NCBI GenBank assembly: GCA_965644295.1
Contig: CBFFRP010000590.1
Location: 1 to 46,520, forward strand
Origin: Paraphysomonas bandaiensis
Taxonomy: Eukaryota > Chrysophyceae
DNA length: 46,520 nucleotides
Reading direction: 5' to 3'
Shown here: in pieces, positions 33,575 through 43,600 of the stretch
How positions within the stretch are numbered: the stretch's first letter is position 1
How the letters are laid out: every line of letters starts with the position of its first letter
Notes under the pieces: model-generated
Told to the model about the DNA's origin: nothing
The model's input: the letters and a program-made list of their open reading frames with translations, nothing else
Databases searched by the model: none
Program-made: the position numbers and the translations under genes

Positions 33575-35568
33575 TGGTAGCAGACAGTAGTTCGGAGTGG
33601 AAACTTCTTCCTAAATTTGATCAGTTCGGTGTAGTGAATTGGTCAAAGAATCTGAAAGTGTGGTTGATGAGGAAGAACAGGAACCATCTGGGTCTAGAGG
33701 ACCGTCCAGTAAGACCAGCAAATAATGCGCCAGTGACAGTCCGAAATAAGTACAAGGAGGATCTGGACAAGTGGCTGGAGAGGAAAGACACGTGCATCAG
33801 TTCGATATTTGAAGCTGTTCAACCAGTCGCTGAAGCCCTTGAGATCGTGGATCAGTACTTCCGGGAAAAGGATATGCTCCCGCAGGACCATCCTGATAAA
33901 GAGCAGTTAGCGAGTGAACTCATCTCTAGGTTAATTGTTCGGTTTCGAGGGGAAATCCAATATGAATTAGTTGAATTGAATAAGAAGTTTGCAGGATTCA
34001 AAATTCTACCGGGGGAACTCGTGTGCGCAGCAATCGATCGACTAAACGGCATCTGTCAAAAAATGTCCGAGTTGGGGGAACCACCCACTGACATCGCTAA
34101 AAAAACGAAGTTACAGACTGCCCTCGAAACACGAAGCGATTTGGAGCAATTGTACACCAATCTCTACCTACAAGGTGACATAACCTTTATTGATATGATC
34201 ACCATATGCAGGAGATACGATCAGGCAAAAGGTGTCCCGAAAGAAGGCACCGACGAAGTAAACATGAATTCCACTGCTGATGAAAATGAGGTGTGCAGCT
34301 ATCCCAAATGTGGCAAACGGGGTCACTCACAGAAATCGTGCTGGAAGAAGAAGAGAGACCTTAAGATCGCGAAATTAAGAAGGCAGGGAAAGAGTCGTGG
34401 CGCTAGGAATCGATCTGAGAGTCGCAGAGACAACAACGAGAAGAAAAAATCAGATGGCTGCTATGTATGTGGAGACACCAGACATCGTGCGTATAAGTGC
34501 AAATTTCGTGCTCAAGTACGTAGTGACTCTGCCCAAGGAGACAAAAACCGGCCATTTTTGGACGAAAAGCCTGCAAAACGCACAGATTGGAATCGTTTTT
34601 TGCGGAGAGAGGAGCAAGAGGAAGATTCGGACTCTGTGAACATGATTATGTATGAGGAACCGCATGATGATTCATGTGTCTCTGAAGAGGTGCTACACAC
34701 TTCCGATGAACCCGTGTATTTAGACAGCTGTGCCTCTAATAAACTGTTCATTGTTAAGGACAGAAATTTCCTTCATACGGTCAAGAAGGAGGATGGAAAT
34801 ATACAGACAACCAGAGCTGGATCCAGTTTACACTATGAGGAAACTGGAGGCTTTGGCGATTGGACTGACATCAAGATCTGCCCTGGATCAGTCAAGAATA
34901 TCTGCTCTGGAGGAATACTCCGTTCTCACGGGTATGGATTGCAGTTGTTGAACAAGCCCACTGTTGTGCGACTTGATACTGGGGAGACTGTATTGGAGGC
35001 AACCTACTCAAGCAACGGAATGCCTTATGTAAATTTACAGGAAATACTTGATCTTCCAAATTTGACAATGCTGGAGGAAGTATATTTGTCCGACAAGGTG
35101 CATGAAGATCCGTTAGAGATGTTACACAAGCGCTGTGGACACGTCAGCAAACATAAGCTGATTGAAGCGTTTAAACACAGACTTTTTACCGGGAGCGGAT
35201 TAACCCGACGACATCTCAGCAAGAAGAGTTTACGAAAAATGAAAGGTATTTGTAAAGCTTGCGCAAAATCAAAGATGACAAGGAAATCATTCACCGCAAA
35301 GAGAGATGACGAACTGCAAGCTACAGAGTTCCTTGAGAAGGTTTCTGTGGACATTGCTGTATATTTCAATTGCCCATCCAGACAAGGATACAAATATGTT
35401 CTGACATTATCAGATATAGCCACCAAGGAGTTTTGGGAATATCCGTTGGAGACACGGTCTGCGAATGAGGTGTTGAGTTGCGTGAAGGACTGGGTTGAGC
35501 GTAAACTCCCTACATATCCCGGTTCACACCGGTTGATACAGTACCATTCGGATGGGGGGCTGAGTTGA
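33559..35568 (+). CDS. Copia gag, protease and first part of integrase
   Basis: Starts at an ATG inside the 5' LTR (MSISNMVADSS). Gag is about 300 residues with two zinc knuckles: CSYPKCGKRGHSQKSC (unusual Cys-x4-Cys spacing) and CYVCGDTRHRAYKC (standard). Protease active site YLDSCASN, with Asp-Ser-Cys where Asp-Ser-Gly is usual. Then a GAG-pre-integrase zinc domain with HKRCGHVS and GICKACAKSK, and the integrase core start VSVDIAVYFNCPS. The frame ends at 35568, just past the G6 run at 35554-35559, in the middle of the integrase. Reading on in the -1 frame from 35559 gives the expected second catalytic region, so the break is a lost base or a -1 frameshift. Confidence 0.93.
   Translation: MSISNMVADSSSEWKLLPKFDQFGVVNWSKNLKVWLMRKNRNHLGLEDRPVRPANNAPVTVRNKYKEDLDKWLERKDTCISSIFEAVQPVAEALEIVDQYFREKDMLPQDHPDKEQLASELISRLIVRFRGEIQYELVELNKKFAGFKILPGELVCAAIDRLNGICQKMSELGEPPTDIAKKTKLQTALETRSDLEQLYTNLYLQGDITFIDMITICRRYDQAKGVPKEGTDEVNMNSTADENEVCSYPKCGKRGHSQKSCWKKKRDLKIAKLRRQGKSRGARNRSESRRDNNEKKKSDGCYVCGDTRHRAYKCKFRAQVRSDSAQGDKNRPFLDEKPAKRTDWNRFLRREEQEEDSDSVNMIMYEEPHDDSCVSEEVLHTSDEPVYLDSCASNKLFIVKDRNFLHTVKKEDGNIQTTRAGSSLHYEETGGFGDWTDIKICPGSVKNICSGGILRSHGYGLQLLNKPTVVRLDTGETVLEATYSSNGMPYVNLQEILDLPNLTMLEEVYLSDKVHEDPLEMLHKRCGHVSKHKLIEAFKHRLFTGSGLTRRHLSKKSLRKMKGICKACAKSKMTRKSFTAKRDDELQATEFLEKVSVDIAVYFNCPSRQGYKYVLTLSDIATKEFWEYPLETRSANEVLSCVKDWVERKLPTYPGSHRLIQYHSDGGLS
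33575..33584 (+). promoter_or_regulatory. Primer binding site, initiator tRNA-Met
   Basis: TGGTAGCAGA directly follows the LTR. It is complementary to the 3' end of the common eukaryotic initiator methionine tRNA (ending TCTGCTACCA). Ten matching bases, no gap to the LTR. The site is translated as Val-Ala-Asp within gag. Confidence 0.8.
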
Positions 35569-38033
35569 TCGACAAGTCCATTCAGCAATACTTAATGAGC
35601 AAGTTTGGAACTAGCATCACTTGGAGCTCCACAGACAGCCCTGAGATGAATGGTGTATCTGAGCGTAGGAATCGAACATTGGGAGAAATGACTCTGGCTC
35701 TGTTAATGGACTCAGGATTACCCGTAATTTTTTGGTGGGATGCTTATGTATATGCATGCATGATAGTTCGACGAATGCCTACACGTACATATCGAGGTTG
35801 GATGTCTCCAATGGAATGCGTCCCAGGAGGTTCAGTCCCTGACTTATCGAGATTTCGACGCTGGGGGTGCAAGGCTTATGTGCTTATTCCCAAAGGTGAT
35901 CGTCGAAAGGACTGGCAGGAGAAGTCGCAGACTGGGTATTTCATAGGTCTATCCAATACGAAAAAGGGATCCCGTGTGTGGCTTGGTGACAAAGAAGTCG
36001 TATCAGTACATGTTCTGTATGATGAAAGTATACCTCCAAGAGATAAGGAGTACTATGCAGAGCTTGAAGAGGCCTTAGTCAAAACTGACCCATTAGATCG
36101 ATCAGTTGAAGAGTTTAAACATCTGATTGGTTCGTATCATGTGGACGACGGGTTTCTCTTTAAGACTACGAGAGTTGTGGTGCGAAAAGGACTAATTGTG
36201 GCGTTTAGGGCGCTAGTAACTGCTGGGAAAGAGCAGATAGAAGAAAAAGTCCCTATTCACGTACGTGATATTGCCGAGTTGACTGGTGACTATAACCGCA
36301 GGCTGTACTCAAAACCTCGTTCTTGTGACGACAAGAGAGGTGGATCGTCATCTACGCCGGCTTCGGGTGACACGCCCAATAAGTCTACGGCGGATGAGAT
36401 TCCAGGGAAGAGAATGTCCCTTCGTACTTTGCCGGAGAGTAGTGCGGGTGCTGTACCGAGTGGGGTCAGCGCGAATCGTGTCTTTGAGAATGTACCTTCT
36501 TGTGTGCCAAGTGAGAATAGTGGTACTGTACATGCTGAGTCAAGGGAGACCAGTGGTAAACGTACGCGAATCCGAAGGGTGTTGACTAATGTGTCCACCC
36601 TGGGTGAGGTAAACCTTCTCCATGATGAGGAGATTGTTAACTTGTGTGATGAGAGTGATTGCGCACTTATGTCTAACTCGTCTACTTATAGAGAGCCTGA
36701 GACGTATGAAGAGTCATTGACATGTCCTGAAGCTTCAAATTGGAAGGAAGCTAGACGATTAGAACGGAATGCATTATTCAAGCGGGAAGTGTTTAATGTC
36801 GTTGAGACGCCACCTGGTGTTAGACCTCTAAAGTCCAGATATGTGTTCAAACGAAAATACAATAAAGATGGATCAATAAAAAAGCATAAAGCTCGTCTGG
36901 TCGCTCTGGGATATGGTCAAAGGACAGGTATAGACGTCGAAAATACATTTGCTCCTGTGGTGAAATCGATTACGGTTAGACTAATCATTGCCCTTGCTTT
37001 CATGTTTAGTATGCACATCCATCAACTTGACGTGTCGAATGCATTCTGTTATGCTAAAATCGAAGGAGACGTGTACATGGACCCTCCTCCCGATTTTCAG
37101 TTGCCACCAGGACACTGTTTCAAACTATATCGCTCACTATATGGCCTTCGGAGTTCTCCACGTTCATGGTGGAAGACCATACATGGATTTATAAAGTCTT
37201 TGGGATTCAAACCCTGCATTTTAGAACCATGTCTATATTATATGATGTACAAAGGTCATCGTGTGTACTTAACCATATACGTTGATGATATAGTAATCGC
37301 TTGTGCGGATCTGACTATTTTGACAGAAATCAAGAAACGGTTTTGTGAAAGATTTGACATGTCAGACATGGGAGAATTAGAGCATTTTCTCAACGTTCGA
37401 GTTACAAGGACCAAGAATTATATTCAACTTGACCAATCGACATACGCTGAAAAAATTCTCACCAAATATGCAGCATTCCTTGGACCTTCAAACAAAGTTC
37501 GCAAATCCCCACTACCTGTAGATGCCATGGACAGGATTAATTGCACTGATAGTGAGAACTCATCTCAGGAGGAAGAGGGAGTCGACAATTATCCCTATCG
37601 TAGCTTACTAGGTGCCATGCTATATCTATCAATGAATACGCGTCCAGATATTGCGTATGCTGTTGGCCTATTGTCACGATATGCTTCGAAACCAACAAAG
37701 GCTACATGCAAGTTGATGACTTATTTGTTACAATACATCAGGGGTACTGTGCGGAAAGGTATTCGGTTCAGTGGTAAGAGCTTTGACATGCATATTTTCA
37801 CAGACGCTGACTGGGCAGGCGATACTGTGTCACGAAGGTCGACAACTGGATACATTGTGTTTGCAGCAGGTGGACCACTCACCTGGCAATCAATCTTACA
37901 AGTTACTGTGTCTACGTCTTCAATGCAGAGTGAGTACCAAGCTATGTACGCTGGCATGCAAGAACTGGTGTGGCTTCGGGGGTGTTGGCCGAATTGGGAC
38001 TTCGACTGTACGAACCCACTCCATTTTTTTTAG
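35559..38033 (+). CDS. Copia integrase C-part, reverse transcriptase and RNase H start
   Basis: Continues the polyprotein in the -1 frame. Integrase: STDSPEMNGVSERRNRTLGEM carries the catalytic Glu. Reverse transcriptase: KSRYVFKRKYNKDGSIKKHK, QLDVSNAFCYAKIEGDVYM, and the YVDDIVIA active site. RNase H: FTDADWAGDTVSRRSTTGY and STSSMQSEYQAM. The useful frame leaves at the G5 run 37978-37982; the rest to 38033 is out of frame. Its first ATG lies after the frame junction, so separate initiation is unlikely. Confidence 0.93.
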   Translation, partial: AELIDKSIQQYLMSKFGTSITWSSTDSPEMNGVSERRNRTLGEMTLALLMDSGLPVIFWWDAYVYACMIVRRMPTRTYRGWMSPMECVPGGSVPDLSRFRRWGCKAYVLIPKGDRRKDWQEKSQTGYFIGLSNTKKGSRVWLGDKEVVSVHVLYDESIPPRDKEYYAELEEALVKTDPLDRSVEEFKHLIGSYHVDDGFLFKTTRVVVRKGLIVAFRALVTAGKEQIEEKVPIHVRDIAELTGDYNRRLYSKPRSCDDKRGGSSSTPASGDTPNKSTADEIPGKRMSLRTLPESSAGAVPSGVSANRVFENVPSCVPSENSGTVHAESRETSGKRTRIRRVLTNVSTLGEVNLLHDEEIVNLCDESDCALMSNSSTYREPETYEESLTCPEASNWKEARRLERNALFKREVFNVVETPPGVRPLKSRYVFKRKYNKDGSIKKHKARLVALGYGQRTGIDVENTFAPVVKSITVRLIIALAFMFSMHIHQLDVSNAFCYAKIEGDVYMDPPPDFQLPPGHCFKLYRSLYGLRSSPRSWWKTIHGFIKSLGFKPCILEPCLYYMMYKGHRVYLTIYVDDIVIACADLTILTEIKKRFCERFDMSDMGELEHFLNVRVTRTKNYIQLDQSTYAEKILTKYAAFLGPSNKVRKSPLPVDAMDRINCTDSENSSQEEEGVDNYPYRSLLGAMLYLSMNTRPDIAYAVGLLSRYASKPTKATCKLMTYLLQYIRGTVRKGIRFSGKSFDMHIFTDADWAGDTVSRRSTTGYIVFAAGGPLTWQSILQVTVSTSSMQSEYQAMYAGMQELVWLRGCWPNWDFDCTNPLHFF

Positions 38034-38320
38034 ATAGCCAGAGTGCTCGTGATCTAGCATTAAATCCAGTGTTCCACAAAAGATCAAAACACATTGAAAT
38101 CAAATACCACTGGGTGCGTGAACATGTAGATCCAGAAGGACGTTTTAACACTGCGATATTGTATCACGTTGGAACTGATAACCAGACTGCAGACATATTT
38201 ACGAAATCTTTGTGTGGCGTTATATACGAGAAGCATAGAAAGAGATGTCTAGGAGAAGATCAGAAGTCATCTGTGGATGTCATCAGAGAGAATTCATACA
38301 AACGAAACAGAGGCTCATAA
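37982..38320 (+). CDS. Copia RNase H C-terminus, third frame
   Basis: From the G-run the -1 frame continues with VLAELGLRLYEPTPFFLDSQ, ARDLALNPVFHKRSKHIEIKY and NQTADIFTKSL, the standard end of copia RNase H. It stops at 38320, 127 bp before the 3' LTR. Confidence 0.9.
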   Translation: MLAELGLRLYEPTPFFLDSQSARDLALNPVFHKRSKHIEIKYHWVREHVDPEGRFNTAILYHVGTDNQTADIFTKSLCGVIYEKHRKRCLGEDQKSSVDVIRENSYKRNRGS

Positions 38321-38438
38321 ACGTGTTGTCTACGGAGAGGCTAGCTGAAACGTCGGAGCCATACGTCCACCGGTTTGTCCTATACGGTTTCGGTGGTTGC
38401 GTATCCGTCAGTTATGCCATGTGTTACAGCTTTGAATT

Positions 38439-38447
38439 GAGAGGGAG
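38439..38447 (+). promoter_or_regulatory. Copia polypurine tract
   Basis: GAGAGGGAG directly abuts the 3' LTR, in the position where plus-strand priming takes place. Confidence 0.8.
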
Positions 38448-38767
38448 TGTTGAGTTTTGCTGTTTGTGAGCAATTAAAAGCTGTAGTTTCCAAGATATTA
38501 GAATTATATCCGTTACTCAAAGAATACAGTAGTAGCTAGCTGTAGTATGAGAACCAATAATATGATAGCCATTGTAGTGATAAAACTGAAATATACTGAC
38601 TGTACAAGATAGTGACGATGTAAGATCGTACTAGAAATGGTTGGTGTAGTAGAGATAGAAAGAGTTGGTGAACGTCAATGAATGAAGTATGGTATCTCTT
38701 ATAATTATATAATATTCCATATAAGTGTTAACAAAGGTCTTATTACTAAAAATGTCTATTTCTAACA
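38448..38767 (+). repeat. Copia 3' LTR, 320 bp
   Basis: Same length as the 5' LTR and, read base by base by eye, the same sequence. Followed by the ATTTC duplication at 38768-38772. Confidence 0.97.
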
Positions 38768-38772
38768 ATTTC

Positions 38773-39147
38773 GAATTAATTATATCGATAACCAGCCCAT
38801 GGGATACTCAATATTCAGCAATTCATTCAATTAAGATGTTTTTTCTATATATATTACAGAATTTTATTCAACCCTACTCATTTTATTAGGCCTTACATGA
38901 TCACCAGATCCATGCAGCCATGCAGTATGCTCTATAGATAGTTCTACTTATCACAAATTCATTTGCACATACAACTATGATATTAATTTAGTTCTGACAA
39001 AAGAGTAGTCACAAGGAACAATTCATATGTATTTTACCTTAATATCCACACAGAAATCTCATTTACGATGCTATATATTACGTTATACTGTTCAATTTCT
39101 TGCACTATCATTTTAACATACAATAAATACGATATCCCGATTACTAC
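38773..39147. other. Intergenic, TRAPPC2L 3' flank
   Basis: AT-rich. It was continuous with 33000-33254 before the copia insertion. No gene seen. Confidence 0.6.
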
Positions 39148-39707
39148 TCATCCATTGACCTTACCAGGCATGGCAGAATTAAATTTCTTAATAATATTCT
39201 TAGCTCTATTTTGAAAGTTAATAGACGTCAACGGATGTCCCAGCTGCTGAAATGGATTTTGAATTGCAGCAACATAAGCATCATGAAACTGGCGCATGGG
39301 CTGTATGAAATGTTAATATCACTCAAATTACGGAATAAAAACTCACCTCTTTTAAATCCATTTCGAGTGTAGATGAATTACATACAGCTATTATCTTCAT
39401 CATTGTGTTCGTGCAATATCCAAATCTGATATACGTGTGTATATATGTAACACAGTTATATAACAAACACCTATAGAATACACTGTACTCACACTCGATA
39501 GTCCTCCACTGCATACAACTGACCGAAATACATATCAGATGAAGGAGAAGTAGCGGGTGTCTTCTTGGCCCGCTTCTCTTCTATGATATCCAGAGCACAG
39601 TGAACGATACTGTGCAGCTGCAGAGACTCCGAGTCATCAGAGTCAGTTGTGTGGACGAACATCGGCTCATTTGTTTTACCGACAAAAGCGAGACAGACCA
39701 CTGGCAT
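39148..39707 (-). CDS. TRAPPC2L: TRAPPC2L, TRAPP complex subunit 2-like protein
   Basis: Three exons (39707-39493, 39425-39347, 39300-39148) with GT-AG introns of 67 and 46 bp give 148 residues, against 140 in human. TRAPP complexes tether vesicles at the Golgi and activate Rab/Ypt GTPases; this subunit (Tca17 in yeast) has the longin-like fold of sedlins. Matching blocks: MPVVCLAFVGKTNEPMFV, HSIVHCALDIIEEK, YFGQLYAVEDYRV, then exon 2 FGYCTNTMMKIIAV, and exon 3 FHDAYVAAIQNPFQQLG ending SINFQNRAKNIIKKF. All junction phases fit (2, then 0). The residues SDDSESLQ make a short acidic insert near position 25. Because the exons are short the gene is easy to miss. Confidence 0.93.
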
Positions 39708-39773
39708 TTTATCGATACGTATATATATAAAGACCACCAACAACTAACAAACACTATGACCAAAACAACTAAC

Positions 39774-40206
39774 CATACATACATACATACATACATACAT
39801 ACATACATACATACATACATACATACATACATACATACATACATACATACATACATACATACATACATACATACATACATACATACATACATACATACAT
39901 ACATACATACATACATACATACATACATACATACATACATACATACATACATACATACATACATACATACATACATACATACATACATACATACATACAT
40001 ACATACATACATACATACACACATACATACATACATACATACATACATACATACATACATACATACATACATACATACATACATACATACATACATACAT
40101 ACATACATACATACATACATACATACATACATACATACATACATACATACATACATACATACATACATACATACATACATGCATACATACATACATACAT
40201 ACATAC
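39774..40206. repeat. CATA tetranucleotide microsatellite, 433 bp
   Basis: About 108 units with two visible interruptions (CACA near 40019 and TGCA near 40180). It starts 67 bp upstream of the TRAPPC2L start codon and ends exactly at the gypsy LTR. Long frames in several phases (repeats of YVCM or HTYI) are translations of the repeat, not genes. Confidence 0.98.
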
Positions 40207-40413
40207 TGTAGCTGGCCGACACTAAGAGAATGTAGACTAGGAATATATGGTTATTATGCATATAAGAATCATGTATGTATAGACTGGCATGAAGCAACTG
40301 CCTATCGCTATATCACGATCCTGAAGGGATGTGCCCAAAGCAATCCCTGAAGGAGAGTGATCGCAAATCTAAAAACCTAAGGTTTTCCCAAAAGGCAGGG
40401 GTTTCATGCCACA
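40207..40413 (-). repeat. Gypsy 3' LTR, 207 bp
   Basis: On the plus strand begins TGTAGC and ends GCCACA, so it has TGT...ACA ends in both directions. It abuts the microsatellite on its left. Confidence 0.85.
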
Positions 40414-40437
40414 CTACCCCTTCCCTCCTTTTTTTTT
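40414..40437 (-). promoter_or_regulatory. Gypsy polypurine tract
   Basis: A pure pyrimidine-rich run on the plus strand (CCCCTTCCCTCC then nine T) is a polypurine tract on the element strand, directly before the 3' LTR. Confidence 0.7.
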
Positions 40438-40605
40438 GAAAAAAAACCTGGCATTTAGCCTACGAAAACTACTACTCCTAAAAAAAATCACCACTACTAC
40501 CCTACATCTCACTCCAAGCATTATTCTGACTTACGAGAACCTTATCATAGGTGTCCACTACATGGACAGAGCGGATTTTAACCGTCAAAACTCATAATCC
40601 CTAAA

Positions 40606-43600
40606 CTAACTCGACGAGCCCTCCTCCTCAGACTGGGCCTCTTCTTCCGTCGAATCAACTGACCTGGAGCGCTTCTTTCCCCTCTTGGGTAATAGGGCCC
40701 GAACAAGATAGTTAGAGTGGGACCTCAGGTATCTTAGCAATGCCTCTGAACCTCGCACTGTCTTCCAAGACTCCCAAGTCGGTACACTATAATTAGACCA
40801 AAACACCTCAAAGTATAAGTCAAATCGTGACCCTTTAACATCCCCTCGCATGTTCGTTATTTTCTCCATCACAAACTCGGCGCCCTCTGTGTCATCCCGT
40901 AACGCAATCTGCACCGGGTCTTCCACCCTCGGATCATAACAGAACGGACGTAACTTCGAGATATGATGCTTCGTCGTGCCTCTGGTCAAAAGACTCTGCA
41001 CTGTATAAATTCCACCATCTATTGCCACCACCTTCATGGGGCCTTTTAAATAGGGTAATAACTTGCTCGGAGGACCCTTCCTCAACGAGTTATGGCGATA
41101 TTCCACTAGCACCAAAGCCCCTACCGGATATGAGGATATACCCTCCGGCATATTAGACTCAATATGATGCTGGTCTCGGATACGCAAATTCTGTTGTGCA
41201 TACGCCCTAACCTTATCCTGAGCGACAAGTCTGTCTGCCACCCATTGTGATAAATCTCGACTCTCCCGAGATGATAAATTCTTTCTATCCAAAATGAAGC
41301 CCGCATCCAGATTTATGGCTTTACCATACACCAGTTCTGCTGGGGCCACCCCAGTTGATCCATGTACAGACGCATTCAAGATGCGCTGCACCATTGGTAA
41401 TACATCAGACCACCACTTTAAAGCAACTCGCTCGAAAATGATGTTCCGCAAATGTCGAAGAATCTCTTTATTCTCCCTCTCGACCATGCCATTTTCCTCC
41501 TTCGAGTACTCGATTGTAAAAGAGTGGTTGACACCCAACAAAGCAGTTATCTCACGAATGATATCCGCAATAAACGCCTTGCCCTTATCCGAGGTAAGTT
41601 TACAAATCGAGCACATCGAAAATCTACCAAAATATTGAATCAACGCTCGGGCTGTATCTTTCGCCGATATGCCTTTCGTGGGGAATAACTCAACCCACCT
41701 CGCGAAGGCATCAATCAGCACTAATATACTCGTAAACCCATATTCATCCGGCATCAAGCCTTCAATATAATCCATATAAATACATTCTCCCATCGAGTAT
41801 TTCGACAGTGTAAATGGACGAACCCACACAGATGGTTTCAACGTTGACATTTTCTGACAACACACACATCTCTTAATAAAAGTTATTACATGCTGACGCA
41901 TGTTCCTCCAATTGTTGTTGCTCCCTCGCAACTTCCCCATGGTTCGTTCTACCCCATGGTGACCCACTACACTATTGTGACAGGTCTTAATAACTTTCCA
42001 GAAGCGACTCGGGATATGCTCACACTCTGTATCCTGCTCTACCTCAAGGCACTGCTCGAGTGAAGAACAGACATTTTCACCGATTTCATCGGATGCGTCC
42101 ACCCCACAAATTCGACTAAGAGCGTCAGCAATCACATCGAGTTCTCCTGCCAAATGTTCGAAGGTAACATCAAACGACTGAAAACACATAAACCAACGCT
42201 GTACACGCTTTAGATGACCGTATTCTTGCTTAAGCTGGCGTAAGTTGTCGTGATCCGTTCGAACAATAAAACGTCGATCTCTCAACAAGTATTCCCACTT
42301 ATTCAAGGCATAGAATATGGCAAATCCTTCCTGCTCACAGGTATGCCATTTTGCCAAGGTTGAGTCGAACGCCTTACTAATCATCCCAATCGTGCGCTCG
42401 TGACCCTCCACGATTTGCACTAAATGAGCTCCAATCCCTATTATTGATGCATCAGTATATAGATAGATGGGGGAAACATCATCCATAAAAAATAATAAAG
42501 GACACTCATGAATTCGCTCCTTGAGCGCATCGAATGCTCCCGTGGCCTCCTCTGACCAGTCTAGCACTCTTCGACGCGCCTGAGCCTTTGTATAATTCCC
42601 CAACATCGCATGCAAAGGTTTCGCTATAAGCGCATAATCGCGAACACAATCTCTTACAAAATTTGCCACTCCCATAAAATGCTTTAACTGCTTTTGGGTA
42701 TTTGGCTTCGGGATGGCTACAATACTATCCACCCGTTCCCTCGTGAAGGTATGACCCCACTCATTTATCTTATGGCCAACGGCCTCTACTTCCGACACCC
42801 CAAAGACACACTTCTTAGGATTCACTGTCAGACCAAATTTCTTAAACCTTGCCAATACGGCAGTTAAGTTCTCAATGAGCTCTTCCTCTGAGCTAGCAAA
42901 AATAATGCAATCATCAAGATAAATTTCACAAATCTTATAAACCAGACCCGCCAGCACTAGACTTTGCATTTGCCGCTGGAAATAAGATGGAGCGCCTTTC
43001 AAACCCATGGGGAGCCGGAGCCACTCGTACACCCCGTTTTGAGTAATAAAAGCAATCCAAGTACGGGATCGTTTGCCCACTGGCGCCTGATGATATCCAG
43101 ACGTGAGGTCCATCACAACAAAGAATTTAGGACGCTTCTCACCAATCCTATATATCATATCTCTTATATTAGGAATTGGCCAGCTTTCGGAAGTCGTGAC
43201 CCGATTCAAATTTTTATAGTCCAATACCAACCGCCATTTATTACCTGGCTTCGGCACCACAAAGGGATGACTGTAATGCGTGGCTGTGCTAGGTTGGATT
43301 GCTCCTAACCTCTCTAGCTTATCCACCAAACGTTGGAGCTCGCGCTGGCGACTCCTGTCTAACCTCCTGGGAGGCAACTTATTTGCCGGTATAAACCACG
43401 TTTCAGACGGGTTCCGGACTTCCAACTCAAACGGCTCCAGCTTGGCTGGTTCCCCCTTACGAATTTCTAGTCGGAATATCTCCTTGTATTCCTCCAGGAC
43501 ATCCCGGATACGACTCTGTAAACTCGGGGAACCAAATATCTTATCTGGAAGCACTTGCGGATCCTTTTCCGCACTTAAATAATCAGAATCAATAGATTCC

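Larger units (their letters stand above)
33255..38767 (+). mobile_element. Ty1/copia LTR retrotransposon, complete
   Basis: 5513 bp bounded by two 320-bp LTRs and a 5-bp duplication ATTTC (33250-33254 and 38768-38772). Order inside: gag with zinc knuckles, protease, integrase, reverse transcriptase, RNase H, the copia order. The LTRs show no difference by eye, so the insertion is recent. Two frame breaks lie in G-runs. It sits downstream of TRAPPC2L's 3' end and interrupts no gene. Confidence 0.97.

Noticed and set aside
39581-40297. Long frames made of YVCM or HTYI repeats
   Set aside because: They are translations of the CATA microsatellite in several phases; no unique sequence supports a gene.
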